From: Actinoplanes regularis
GTDB lineage: Bacteria; Actinomycetota; Actinomycetes; Mycobacteriales; Micromonosporaceae
Length of the DNA: 64,000 bases
Direction: 5' to 3'
Assembly (NCBI RefSeq): GCF_900188005.1
Contig: NZ_FZNR01000002.1
Span: forward strand, 496,001-560,000
Shown here: positions 7,768-17,200 of the stretch, one piece after another
Numbering within the stretch: position 1 is the stretch's first letter
Layout: each line of letters opens with the position of its first letter
Program-made: the position numbers and the translations under genes
The notes under the pieces: model-generated
What the model was told of the DNA's origin: nothing
The model's input: the letters and a program-made list of their open reading frames with translations, nothing else
Database searches by the model: none

Positions 7768-8832
7768 ATGATTGACGCCACCGTCCGAATGCGACGGTTC
7801 CGACGCCTGCGTACCCTCCTGGCCGTCACGGCGGTCGTCGTGGCCCCCTCGGCCGGCTCCGCGCTGGCCGCCCCGGGAACCGCGCCGGCGGCGGCCCCGG
7901 CGGGAGTCGCCGCGTGGCGTGCCGACCACCGTCACCTTCCGGACCCGGTGACCGCCGCGCCCGCCGAGGTGGGGCGCTTCCTGTCCACGGCCGGGCACGC
8001 CGAGCGGCTCGCCCTGGTCGCCGCGCATCCCCGGGTGCTCGGCAACCTGGACGGCGCGCCGGTGGCCCTGCGCTACGCGGCGAACCGGTTGTCCATGCGC
8101 GCGACCGGCGTGGCGTATCCCGATCCCGGCGGCGACTATCTGCTGTTCGACCCGCGGGGCCGGGGCCGGGTCGCGCAGGTCTTCGGTGACCTGTCGGCGG
8201 CGGACCGGATCGCCGTCCTGGTGCCCGGCATGAGCAATCGGCTGGCGAACTTCTGGTCCGGGGTGGGCGGCCGGTCGTACCGGTCCCCCGCGCTCCAGGC
8301 CGCCGACCTGTACCGGGCGATGACCGCGGCGGCACCCGCCGGCCGCCGGTTCGCGGTGATCGCCTGGCTCGGCTACGACACCCCGCAGGGGGTCGACGAG
8401 GCCAAGCGGGAGGACCTGGCCAAGGCGGGCGGTGTCGCGCTGGCCCGGTTCGTGGACGGGCTGGTGACGGTCCGCCCGGAGGCGACGATCGCGCTGCTGG
8501 GGCACAGCTACGGATCGACCGTGATCGGCCGGGCCGCGGCGCGGCTGTCCCCGCGGGTGACCGACCTCGCGGTGTTCGGCAGCCCGGGAATGGGTGTGCG
8601 CACCGCCGCTGAGTTGGGCACGGGCGCACGGATCTGGGCCGGGCGGAGCGCTCGGGACTGGGTTCGCTGGGTGCCGGGCGTGCGGTGGCTCGGCATCGGG
8701 CACGGGACCGCGCCGACCCGTCCAGGGTTCGGCGCCCGGGTGTTCGCCACCGCGGACGTGACCGATCACGATCACTACCTGGCGCCCGGCACCGATTCAC
8801 TGGCCGAGCTGGCCCGGATCGCCCGGTCATGA
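7768..8832 (+). CDS. Secreted alpha/beta hydrolase of the DUF1023 type
   Basis: 354 residues. The N-terminus has an Arg-rich n-region, a hydrophobic core (LLAVTAVVVAPSAGSALAA) and a plausible signal peptidase site. The body carries VLVPGMSN, WLGYDTPQG and the nucleophile elbow GHSYGS, with a later Asp and a His (near DHDHYL) completing a serine hydrolase triad; this arrangement is that of actinobacterial DUF1023 proteins. ATG at 7768 is preferred over TTG at 7759 because AGG lies nine bases before it. The stop overlaps the start of the acyltransferase gene, forming a two-gene operon. Substrate unknown. Confidence 0.88.
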   Translation: MIDATVRMRRFRRLRTLLAVTAVVVAPSAGSALAAPGTAPAAAPAGVAAWRADHRHLPDPVTAAPAEVGRFLSTAGHAERLALVAAHPRVLGNLDGAPVALRYAANRLSMRATGVAYPDPGGDYLLFDPRGRGRVAQVFGDLSAADRIAVLVPGMSNRLANFWSGVGGRSYRSPALQAADLYRAMTAAAPAGRRFAVIAWLGYDTPQGVDEAKREDLAKAGGVALARFVDGLVTVRPEATIALLGHSYGSTVIGRAAARLSPRVTDLAVFGSPGMGVRTAAELGTGARIWAGRSARDWVRWVPGVRWLGIGHGTAPTRPGFGARVFATADVTDHDHYLAPGTDSLAELARIARS

Positions 8833-9932
8833 TCGCGAGCTGGAGGTCGCGGGTGCGGGCGGCCACCCCGGTGGACCGGGACCGGACGGTCGACGCGCTC
8901 CGGGCGTACGCCGTCGTGGGTGTGATTCTCGGTCATTGGCTGGTCTCCGCCCTGGTCAGCGAGGCCGAGCGGCCGGCGGTCTGGCAGGGCGCGAGCCCGC
9001 TGCCGGATCATCCGGCGCTGGTCCCGGCGACCTGGTTCCTGCAGACGCTGGGCCCGTTCTTCTTCGCCGGCGGGTACGCGGCGGCGCGCGGCCTCCGGTC
9101 CCGGCCGCCGGGCTCCTGGCTGACCACCCGGTTCGCCCGGCTGGTCCGGCCGGTCGCGGTGCTCGCCGCGGTGTGGCTGCCGGCCCTGCTGCTGCTCCGC
9201 GTCACCGGGGCGCCGGAGAGCACCCGGCACGTGGTCCGGTCGCTGGTCACGCACCCGATGTGGTTCCTGCTGGTGTACCTGGTGCTGACCGCGCTCACCC
9301 CGCTGCTACGGGCGGCCGTGATCCGCTGGCGAACGTGGCCGGTCCTGCCCCTGGCCGCGCTCATCGCGGCCGGCGACTCCGGCTGGGTGTCCTGGCCGTC
9401 CCCGGTCGCCGCGCCGGTCGGCTGGGCGGTGCCCTACCTGCTGGGGATCGCACTGGCCGAGGGCGTCCTGCCACGCCGGACCGGGCTCGTCCTGGCACCG
9501 GCCGGCGTGATCGCCGGGGCCGCCCTGGTCCTCCTGGCCGGCTATCCGGCCAGTGCGGTGGGCGTGCCCGGTGCCGGCCGGTCGAACCTCGACCCGCCGT
9601 CCCTGTTCGCGCTGGCCCTGGCGGCGGTCCAGATCGGCGTGTTCCTGCTGGTCCGGCCGGGGCTGGCCGGGCTGCTGCGGCGGCCGGCCGTCTGGGCGCC
9701 GGTCGCGGTGCTCAACCTCGCCGCGATGACCCTGTACTGCTGGCATCAGACGGCATTGCTGCTGGTCACCTTCGGAGGTCTGCTCGCGGGTCCGCTGCCC
9801 GGCCTGCTGGACCCGCCGGACGGCGCATGGCCGGTGTACCGGCTCCTCTGGTTGCCGGTCTTCGGCCTCACGCTGGCCGGCCTCTGCCGCCTGTTCCACC
9901 GCTTCGAGCGCCCGAAGCCGGCCGGCCGGTAG
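8829..9932 (+). CDS. Acyltransferase family 3 membrane protein
   Basis: 367 residues with about ten membrane helices. The N-terminus RDRTVDALRAYAVVGVILGHWL fits the Acyl_transf_3 signature, with the catalytic-type His in helix one; such proteins move acyl groups from the cytoplasm to glycans, lipids or antibiotics at the membrane. The ATG at 8829 overlaps the TGA of the preceding hydrolase gene, so the two are coupled and may modify and cleave a related extracytoplasmic substrate (inference). The C-terminus is basic and cytoplasmic. Confidence 0.88.
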   Translation: MIASWRSRVRAATPVDRDRTVDALRAYAVVGVILGHWLVSALVSEAERPAVWQGASPLPDHPALVPATWFLQTLGPFFFAGGYAAARGLRSRPPGSWLTTRFARLVRPVAVLAAVWLPALLLLRVTGAPESTRHVVRSLVTHPMWFLLVYLVLTALTPLLRAAVIRWRTWPVLPLAALIAAGDSGWVSWPSPVAAPVGWAVPYLLGIALAEGVLPRRTGLVLAPAGVIAGAALVLLAGYPASAVGVPGAGRSNLDPPSLFALALAAVQIGVFLLVRPGLAGLLRRPAVWAPVAVLNLAAMTLYCWHQTALLLVTFGGLLAGPLPGLLDPPDGAWPVYRLLWLPVFGLTLAGLCRLFHRFERPKPAGR

Positions 9933-9943
9933 GGGCACCACCG

Positions 9944-9979
9944 CGCCGGACCCGGGCGATCGCGCACCCGGATCCGGCG
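9944..9979. terminator. Hairpin between convergent genes
   Basis: CGCCGGA at 9944-9950 pairs with TCCGGCG at 9973-9979, and the inner CCCGG stretches can extend the stem. It lies between the acyltransferase gene and the convergent gene at 9999. There is no clear U-run, so a bidirectional terminator is only likely. Confidence 0.4.
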
Positions 9980-9998
9980 TCACGTCAATACCGCCCGA

Positions 9999-10688
9999 TC
10001 AGCCCCGGCCCTGCTTCGCGTTCGGGTTCACGTGGATGCCCGCGGCGAACTGGGCGATCTCGTCGGCCGACCAGCCGATCCCGTCCCAGACCTGGATCTG
10101 CAGGTTGACTCCGTTCTGCTGTGGAACGTAGAGCGTCCGGCCGTCCTTGTCGCCCTCCTTCTTGACCAGAATGCCCTTCTGATCGCCGACCTTGACGGTC
10201 TCGCCCTCGGGCGTTCCCTTCTCGTCGACCGACTGGAGCATCACCGCGACCTTGCCGACGAAGCTGTCCGGATCGGTGTCGGCGACGTTGCCCTGCGGGT
10301 CGGCGCTGTTCCGGGGCTGGGCGCCGATCGGGCCCAGGACCAGCGAGTACTCGGTGATGCCCTGAACCTCCCAACCCGCCGGGACCTTGTCCACGGAGAA
10401 GCCGGCGGGCTGCTCCCCGGTGTAGGCGACCAGGCGGAACGAATCGGCCGTGGTGGCGGTGGGCGCTCCACCGGCCGTCGGGACGGAGCCGGTGGGGGTG
10501 CCCGTGGTGGTGAACGCGAAGGCCGCCGCGGCGACAGCGACCACGAGGGCCGAGCCGGCAGCGCCCCGCAGGCCCCGGCGGCGGCGCAGGGCGGCGCGGC
10601 CCCGGGCCAGGTCGGCGTCGGCCTGGACGGTAGTGGGTTCGGCCGGCTCTCCGGCCAGATCGGCAAGCTGATCACGCAGATTCATCAT
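9999..10688 (-). CDS. Single-pass membrane protein, possible anti-sigma partner
   Basis: 229 residues: a cytoplasmic N-terminus of about 40 residues rich in Arg, one membrane segment (about 43-60), a Thr/Pro linker and an extracytoplasmic domain of about 150 residues. There is no zinc-binding HxxxCxxC motif. It starts 13 bp after the SigE-type sigma factor gene on the same strand, the usual place for a regulator of that sigma factor, so an anti-sigma or sensor role is inferred from position and topology. The start could be either of two adjacent ATG codons (10688 or 10685). Confidence 0.75.
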   Translation of the reverse strand: MMNLRDQLADLAGEPAEPTTVQADADLARGRAALRRRRGLRGAAGSALVVAVAAAAFAFTTTGTPTGSVPTAGGAPTATTADSFRLVAYTGEQPAGFSVDKVPAGWEVQGITEYSLVLGPIGAQPRNSADPQGNVADTDPDSFVGKVAVMLQSVDEKGTPEGETVKVGDQKGILVKKEGDKDGRTLYVPQQNGVNLQIQVWDGIGWSADEIAQFAAGIHVNPNAKQGRG

Positions 10689-10701
10689 CGAAATGCTCTC
10701 T

Positions 10702-11214
10702 TCAGCGGTGGGCGAACGCGGGGTTCTCTCCGATGACCACCCGGAGCCGGTCGAGGGCCCGGGAGGTCTGGCTCTTCACCGTTCCCTCGGAGCATCCGAG
10801 GGCGTCGGCGGTGTCAGCGACGTCGAGGTCGTAGACGTAACGGAAGACCAGTGCCGCCCGCATCCGTGGGGGCAGCTGTTTCAGGGCCGCGCGCAGCCCG
10901 TCCGCCACTTCGCCCTGCCGGGCCGGCTCCGCCGCGGGAAGATCCGGCACGTCTGCCATCGACTCCTCCCGCCGCCGCCACCAGCGCCGCCGTTCGTCGG
11001 TCAACGCGTTGACCATGACCCGGCGCAGGTAACCCTCCGGATTGTCGGCCTGCCGGAATGCCGGCCAGGCGACGTAGAGCTTGGTCAGCACCGACTGGAC
11101 CAGGTCCTCTGCCAGGTGGGCGTCGCCCGCCGTGAGCAGGGTGGCGGTGCGCACCAGGCCGGATCTCCGGGACACCACGAAGCGGTGGAACTGCTCGTCA
11201 CGCTCGCTTCTCAC
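10702..11214 (-). CDS. SigE-family ECF RNA polymerase sigma factor
   Basis: 170 residues. Region 2 includes AEDLVQSVLTKLYVAW and region 4 a helix-turn-helix with LDVADTADALGCSEGTVKS, the pattern of the actinobacterial SigE-type ECF group. The frame is open far upstream, but GTG at 11214 follows GGGAGG and gives VRSERDEQFHRFVV, the usual start of this family. The membrane protein gene 13 bp downstream is its probable regulator. Target promoters are unknown. Confidence 0.9.
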   Translation of the reverse strand: MRSERDEQFHRFVVSRRSGLVRTATLLTAGDAHLAEDLVQSVLTKLYVAWPAFRQADNPEGYLRRVMVNALTDERRRWWRRREESMADVPDLPAAEPARQGEVADGLRAALKQLPPRMRAALVFRYVYDLDVADTADALGCSEGTVKSQTSRALDRLRVVIGENPAFAHR

Positions 11215-11296
11215 GAGTCCTCCCTCACTGTCACACCTCCCTGACGACTCCGCCGCGCGGCGGGTTGCACCGCGCTGGAATTCTTCGCGGGAACAG

Positions 11297-11329
11297 AAAC
11301 GCCCCCGCCGGCGTCCGGCGGGGGCGTTT
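11297..11329. terminator. Strong terminator hairpin downstream of typA
   Basis: AAACGCCCCCGCCGG (11297-11311) and its exact complement (11315-11329) form a 15-bp stem with a 3-nt loop. A T-containing run follows on both strands. It lies just after the typA stop codon on the minus strand and upstream of the sigma factor gene. Confidence 0.85.
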
Positions 11330-11345
11330 CGGAAACCGCGGTGGG

Positions 11346-13208
<1,863 letters not shown>

Positions 13209-13358
13209 ACCGCCATTGTCCCCAATTCAGGTTGCCGTTGGTGACACGGGGTCAAGTCCAGAACCTTGAGATCTTTTGGGCGATTTGCCGGTCACCGCGC
13301 CGAGATCATCAATTGTTAACGTTCTTCTCCGGTGTCCGTTCGGGGAAGGACTTGGTCG

Positions 13359-14162
13359 ATGAGGGTTCGGTTGATGGCCGCGGCGGCGGTGCTGGTCGTG
13401 GTCGCCGGCTGCGGTCTGGGCGGTCGCGGGGACGACAAGGCGGAGGGCAGCGCACCGGTGGCGGTGACGGCACCGTCGTCGCCGTCGTCGCCGTCGGAGG
13501 AGCCCACGCCGGAGGACTCGCCGACGCCGGAGGAGACCACGTCGTCGCCCACGCCCAAGCCCTCGAAGACGAAGGTGTCGAAGACGCCGACCATTCCGCC
13601 CGAGGACGTGAACAACTTCGAGGTGTCGCCGTGCCACACCACCGAGGGCACCGAGGTATCCAAGACCAAGGTGAAGGCGGCGCTGAAAACCGCGGCCGGG
13701 AAAATCTACTGGACCCACGAGGCGCCCACGCTGAAGCTGAACTATCCGCTGGTCAAGGCGATCGCCTGGCACGAGAGCGGCTGGCAGAGCAACGTCTTCA
13801 ACTGTGACGGCGGGCAGGGCCTGATGCAGCTGATGCCGGAGACGGTCGACATGATCAACAACCGGTTCGGGCTCAGCTACAACGTGTCGAAGTACCAGGA
13901 GAACGCGACGGCCGGGGCGAACTACCTGGCCTGGCTGACCCGGTACATGTCGCAGAAGCAGTTCGGTGAGAAGACGTACGACCTGAGTGCGAGCAAGTGC
14001 AAGACGCACAGCTCGTGGTGCCTGCTGAATCTGGTGATCTCCGCGTACCAGGCCGGCCCGGACGCCGTGCTGCAGAACGCGAAGACGAAGAAGCTGCCCA
14101 ACCCGGCCTACGTCGACTCGGTACGCTCGCTGATGTCGTCCTGCTTCTGCGACCGGTACTGA
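13359..14162 (+). CDS. Lytic transglycosylase (SLT-domain) lipoprotein
   Basis: 267 residues. The lipobox LVVVAGC puts the acylated Cys at position 18, so the protein should be anchored to the outer face of the membrane after Lgt processing. A Pro/Ser/Thr linker (about 35-80) leads to an SLT-type domain with the catalytic Glu139 in IAWHESGWQ and the QGLMQLMPET motif. It cleaves peptidoglycan glycan strands. ATG at 13359 follows GGGGAAGGA by eight bases. Two Cys pairs (CHTT..., CKTH..CLLN, CFC) suggest disulfides outside the cell. Confidence 0.92.
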   Translation: MRVRLMAAAAVLVVVAGCGLGGRGDDKAEGSAPVAVTAPSSPSSPSEEPTPEDSPTPEETTSSPTPKPSKTKVSKTPTIPPEDVNNFEVSPCHTTEGTEVSKTKVKAALKTAAGKIYWTHEAPTLKLNYPLVKAIAWHESGWQSNVFNCDGGQGLMQLMPETVDMINNRFGLSYNVSKYQENATAGANYLAWLTRYMSQKQFGEKTYDLSASKCKTHSSWCLLNLVISAYQAGPDAVLQNAKTKKLPNPAYVDSVRSLMSSCFCDRY

Positions 14163-14182
14163 GCCGGGGCGGTCCCCGGCTC
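14161..14182 (+). terminator. Hairpin at the end of the transglycosylase gene
   Basis: GAGCCGGGG and CCCCGGCTC form a perfect 9-bp stem with loop CGGT; the stem overlaps the TGA stop codon (14160-14162). There is no U-run. Probably terminates this gene before the L11 paralog promoter. Confidence 0.55.
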
Positions 14183-14239
14183 GATGGAACCGCGAGCTAC
14201 ACTGGTCGACGGACCCGAGACCCCGCTTATCCAGCCGTT

Positions 14240-14327
14240 TTGACCCTCTCGTCAGAGCGGTAGTAAGGTCTCGGGGTTGTCGTGTGTCGTTGATGCTGGC
14301 GAGCTGCGTTGTCTCGGCCCGCAGCTC
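14240..14327 (+). promoter_or_regulatory. Promoter and leader hairpin of the L11 paralog
   Basis: TTGACC (14240-14245), an 18-bp spacer and TAAGGT (14264-14269) resemble a housekeeping promoter. The predicted leader then forms a hairpin: GAGCTGCG at 14301-14308 pairs with 14320-14327, an 11-nt loop between them, ending eight bases before the Shine-Dalgarno GGAG at 14335. A second inverted pair, CCCGAGACC/GGTCTCGGG, spans 14214-14275. Translational feedback by the product is possible but untested. Confidence 0.45.
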
Positions 14328-14347
14328 ACCCTAAGGAGCCTTACCCA

Positions 14348-14773
14348 ATGCCTCCCAAGAAGAAGACCCATGAGGTAACCCTCGCGCTTGAGGCGGGTAA
14401 CGCCGCGATGGTCGACCTCGGTAAGATGCTTGGCCCGACCGGCGCCAACATGCGTGCCGTCAAGGTCGAGTACGACGAGGCCACCGCGAAGAACCGGGGC
14501 GAGATCATCCCGGTCATCGTGTCGGTCTACGAGGACCGCAGCCACACGCTGGCCTACAAGACGCCGCCGACCAGCTTCCTGATCCGCAAGGCTCTGGGGA
14601 TCCAGTCCGGTGCGTCGAACCCGCTGACCCAGACCGTGGGCACGCTCAGCGCCACGCAGGTCAAGGAGATCGCGGAGCGCAAGCTTCCCGACCTGAACGC
14701 GAACGACATGGACGCCGCGATCCAGATCGTCAGCGGCACCGCGCGTTCGATGGGTGTCAAGGTCGCTTCTTGA
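14348..14773 (+). CDS. Divergent paralog of ribosomal protein L11 (uL11)
   Basis: 141 residues, the normal L11 length, and clearly homologous: MPPKKK start, a YEDRS segment followed by KTPP, and the C-terminal RNA-binding stretch LPDLNANDMDAA with GTARSMG. The N-terminal domain is changed: where L11 has a Pro-rich helix start (PxPPVG.ALG..G), this protein reads AGNAAMVDLGKMLGPTGANM, so those prolines are gone. It stands alone, not beside rplA, nusG or secE, so I infer an accessory copy rather than rplK itself. Such a variant could replace L11 at the GTPase-associated centre and alter stringent response or thiopeptide binding. Start chosen by GGAG nine bases upstream. Confidence 0.88.
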   Translation: MPPKKKTHEVTLALEAGNAAMVDLGKMLGPTGANMRAVKVEYDEATAKNRGEIIPVIVSVYEDRSHTLAYKTPPTSFLIRKALGIQSGASNPLTQTVGTLSATQVKEIAERKLPDLNANDMDAAIQIVSGTARSMGVKVAS

Positions 14774-14786
14774 TCCAGCGCGTCTG

Positions 14787-14820
14787 AGAACGGCTCCGGG
14801 CTTTCGCCCGGGGCCGTTCT
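14787..14820 (+). terminator. Terminator of the L11 paralog
   Basis: AGAACGGCTCCGGGC (14787-14801) pairs with 14806-14820 through one G-U pair; loop TTTC; followed by TCGTTTC. It lies directly after the stop codon and shows typical intrinsic terminator form. Confidence 0.85.
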
Positions 14821-14823
14821 TCG

Positions 14824-14928
14824 TTTCAGCGAGCCTTCCAAGTTCAGCAGGCCGTCGAAGTTCAGCGGGCTTCGAAGTTCAGCAGGCCGTCGAAGTTCAG
14901 CGGGCTTCGAAGTTCAGCGGGCCTTCGG
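14824..14928. repeat. Stop-codon-associated tandem repeat, 17/18-bp units
   Basis: Units AAGTTCAGCAGGCCGTCG (18) and AAGTTCAGCGGGCTTCG (17) alternate at 14840, 14858, 14875 and 14893; the final unit at 14910 contains the TGA (14914-14916) and last codons of the ClpP-like gene. A degenerate copy precedes at 14824. The array fills the gap between two convergent genes. Confidence 0.9.
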
Positions 14929-15537
14929 GGTGATGACCTCGTCCAGCAGGCCGTACTCCAGGGCCTCGGCCGCGCTCAGGTTCCGGCCCGCCGAGAGGTC
15001 GTCCTCCACCCGGCTCCGCGGTTTCCCGGTCACCCCGGCCAGCCGGACCACGACCTCCTCCAACTCCCGCAGATGCTGCCCCGCCGCGGCGGCCACCTCG
15101 TCGGCCGTCCCGGTCACCCCGGCCGCCCGCGGCTCGGTGAGCCGGAACCGGGCATGCCGATAGCCGGCCCGCCGATCGACGGCGGCCAGCACCGCCAGGG
15201 CGGACCCACCAGCCTCGGCGGTGACCAGCGCGTGCACCGGCGACACCAGCGCGTCGACCACACCGACCACCGCGAGGGCGGCGCTCAGGTCCCCGCCCGG
15301 GCAGGCCACGTGCAGCTGGATCGGCGACTGGCCGGCCGCGTCCAGGGTGAGCAGCGCGGCCGAGATCCTGGTCGCCGCGTCGCTGCCCAACTGGCCACGC
15401 AGCATGATGATGCGCTGGTCGAAGAGGCGCTCCTCGAGCCAGCCAGGAAATTCCGGGCTCGCCGGCGGCAGGTCGAACGGCTGGTGCGGCTGCTGCGGCG
15501 GAAAGCCCCACCGCGCCGATTCAGGTCTGAGGTTCAT
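14914..15537 (-). CDS. ClpP-like protein lacking catalytic His and Asp
   Basis: 207 residues with the ClpP fold: DQRIIMLRGQL near the start, PGGDLSAA at the oxyanion loop, and AAEALEYGLLDEV at the end. The active-site Ser is kept (Ser112 in AEAGGSALAV). The His of MIHQP is replaced by Thr134 (FRLTEP) and the Asp of TERD aligns with Gly184 (SAGRN), so peptide hydrolysis is unlikely. It may be a structural ClpR-type subunit of a mixed Clp ring or have a new role. ATG at 15537 follows GGAG. It lies downstream of an HxlR regulator on the same strand. Its 3' end is part of a tandem repeat. Confidence 0.85.
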   Translation of the reverse strand: MNLRPESARWGFPPQQPHQPFDLPPASPEFPGWLEERLFDQRIIMLRGQLGSDAATRISAALLTLDAAGQSPIQLHVACPGGDLSAALAVVGVVDALVSPVHALVTAEAGGSALAVLAAVDRRAGYRHARFRLTEPRAAGVTGTADEVAAAAGQHLRELEEVVVRLAGVTGKPRSRVEDDLSAGRNLSAAEALEYGLLDEVITPKAR

Positions 15538-15635
15538 GGACGACTCCAGGTCTCGGACGGGGCTTTCGCCAGCGTACGCGGGAAGGCTCCGCGACACCGC
15601 CGACCGGGCGTACGCCATCGAGCGCCCGGTCGTGG

Positions 15636-16307
15636 TCAATCGTTGCGACGCCGTGGCGACGGCAGCCGGAACAGGGTGCCGAGTCTGCGCAGGGCCTCGC
15701 CGTCACCGGCCGCCGAGGCCGCACCGCTCTCGATCGCCTCGGTGAGGGTGAGTTCGTGACCGGTGATCCGGAGGAACGCGTCGTCGCTGATCGTGATGGT
15801 CGCGTCCGGGTGCTGAGCCGGTCCGTGCACGGTCTCGATCAGACCGTCGCCGATCCGGGCGTGAAAGGGTTCGTCGCCGACGCGGAACTCGTACACCGCG
15901 TGAAGTCCGGCGGCCGCCTCGGCGTCGAAGCAGGCCCGCAGGCCGAGCACCGCCCAGCCCGGGTGGAACGTCTCGCTCTCACGCCGTTCCTCCATCGCCC
16001 ATCGCAGGCCCCACCGGGCCAGCGCGAGGACCGCCGGCCCAAGCTCCGCACCGGCCTCGGTTAGGGCGTACGCCGGAGTCCGGGCCGGCGGTGGGAGCTT
16101 GATCCGGCGCGCGAGCCCCTCGTTCTCGAGGTGTTTGAGCCGGGCGGCGAGCAGTCCGGTCCCGAGACCACGCAGGCTGGCCTGCAGGTCACCGAAGCGT
16201 TTGGGCCCGGTCAGCAGCTCACGGATCAACAGCAGCGTCCAGCGCTCGCCGATGAGGTCGAGGGTGCGCGCGGTCGCGCAGTACTGGTTGTACGTTCGCT
16301 GCTCCAC
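15636..16307 (-). CDS. HxlR-type regulator with C-terminal SCP2-like domain
   Basis: 223 residues. Residues 1-95 form an HxlR winged helix (LIGERWTLLLIRELL, GPKRFGDLQ, LAARLKHLENEGL), with a conserved Cys at position 10 that in some HxlR proteins senses electrophiles. The C-terminal half (about 120-223) resembles the SCP2/sterol-carrier ligand domain found fused to HxlR regulators in actinobacteria. The start is GTG at 16307. It follows the hydrolase gene by nine bases and likely controls that operon through a dyad at 17086-17103. Confidence 0.88.
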   Translation of the reverse strand: MEQRTYNQYCATARTLDLIGERWTLLLIRELLTGPKRFGDLQASLRGLGTGLLAARLKHLENEGLARRIKLPPPARTPAYALTEAGAELGPAVLALARWGLRWAMEERRESETFHPGWAVLGLRACFDAEAAAGLHAVYEFRVGDEPFHARIGDGLIETVHGPAQHPDATITISDDAFLRITGHELTLTEAIESGAASAAGDGEALRRLGTLFRLPSPRRRND

Positions 16308-16316
16308 TTCAATACT

Positions 16317-17012
16317 CTAGATTTCGCGTTTCCTGTTCTTGAAGGGATGAGCCCGCAGCAGCGTCCCGGCGAGGCGTTCCGGGTCGGTGAGCATCACGTC
16401 GTGCGGCCCGTCGAGCGCGACCGTCCGATATCCCAGGTCTTCACCGAAGCGGTCGAACGGGTAGGTCTGCGGCCTGCAGTAGACGGCCGTGCCGGGGATC
16501 CGGTCGACGGCTCCGGTCAAGCGGGTGGGCTCGGTGAACGCGCGCAGCGGGTGCGGAACCAGGCGCTCCGCCAGCAGGGCGGCGGTGTCCGGGTCGTCGA
16601 TGCCGAACGCCGCCGGTGGCGGCGCGGGGATCCGGTGGCCGTCGCCGCGGGTCTCGGCGGCCGCGCGGACCGCGGCGACGAACGATTCTGGGGCGAGGCT
16701 GAACAGGCTGGCGCCGTCGGCACCCGCCCATCCGTCGACCAGGACGATGTGGCCGACCAGGCCGGGCCGCGCGTCGGCGGCCTCCCGGACGACCAGCCCC
16801 GCGTAGCTGTGGCCGACCAGCACGATGTCGTTCTCCGCGGCGCCGTCGAGGGCGGCGATGACGGCCCGGGCGTGCTCGTGCAGCCCGTCGTCTCCTCGGC
16901 CGCTGAGGTCCGGAGTGATCGTGCGCGCTCCGGCGGCCCGCAGCGACGTCTCCACGCGCTCCCAGGCCCAGGGGCCGTGCCAGGCGCCATGAACGAGGAC
17001 GAACGTTCCCAT
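16317..17012 (-). CDS. Alpha/beta hydrolase
   Basis: 231 residues. The N-terminus MGTFVLVHGAWHGPWAWE carries the oxyanion HG motif, the nucleophile elbow is GHSYAG, and GPHDVMLTDPE supplies the late His, so the triad is complete. The small size fits the esterase/salicylate-esterase-like group (EstC/MES type). It is the first gene of an operon with the HxlR regulator; genes under HxlR proteins are often detoxifying enzymes. The last codons carry a near copy of the sequence found in its own promoter (TTCCTGTTCTTGAAG versus TTCCTGTTTTTGAAG). Confidence 0.88.
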   Translation of the reverse strand: MGTFVLVHGAWHGPWAWERVETSLRAAGARTITPDLSGRGDDGLHEHARAVIAALDGAAENDIVLVGHSYAGLVVREAADARPGLVGHIVLVDGWAGADGASLFSLAPESFVAAVRAAAETRGDGHRIPAPPPAAFGIDDPDTAALLAERLVPHPLRAFTEPTRLTGAVDRIPGTAVYCRPQTYPFDRFGEDLGYRTVALDGPHDVMLTDPERLAGTLLRAHPFKNRKREI

Positions 17013-17061
17013 CAGGCCTTCTCCCTACCGCGTGGTGCGGACGGACTCCTGTCGATGCCCG

Positions 17062-17103
17062 ATGCTAGCTATCAGCTTCCTGTTTTTGAAGTACGAGATT
17101 CAA
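17062..17103 (-). promoter_or_regulatory. Hydrolase-hxlR promoter with candidate HxlR operator
   Basis: On the minus strand TTCAAA (17090-17085), a 17-bp spacer and TAGCAT (17067-17062) make a weak promoter. The -35 element is covered by the dyad TTGAA-GTACGAGA-TTCAA (17086-17103), whose GTAC centre is common in HxlR operators. This would give autorepression of the operon. Confidence 0.45.
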
Positions 17104-17143
17104 ATTTGGGTACGATCGTCGCGCGGAGGATGCCGGAAGACAA

Positions 17144-17178
17144 CACGGGCCCGGCAACATGAGTCGCTCGGGCCCGTG
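17144..17178 (-). terminator. Hairpin downstream of terC
   Basis: CACGGGCCCG (17144-17153) pairs with CGGGCCCGTG (17169-17178), loop 15 nt. It lies 22 bp after the terC stop codon; the minus strand then reads TTGTCTTCC, a weak U-run. Confidence 0.65.
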
Positions 17179-17200
17179 CGGGACTTCCGAAGTTCGGCCT

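Noticed and set aside
7646..9932. Natural-product tailoring cluster (fkbM methyltransferase, hydrolase, acyltransferase)
   Set aside because: No synthase, NRPS, PKS, terpene or RiPP core gene is nearby; the genes look like independent small units.
15636..17012. Insertion of the hydrolase gene flanked by direct repeats (mobile origin)
   Set aside because: The 15-bp near repeats could be target duplications, but one copy is coding and there is no transposase or integrase; operator sites explain them better.
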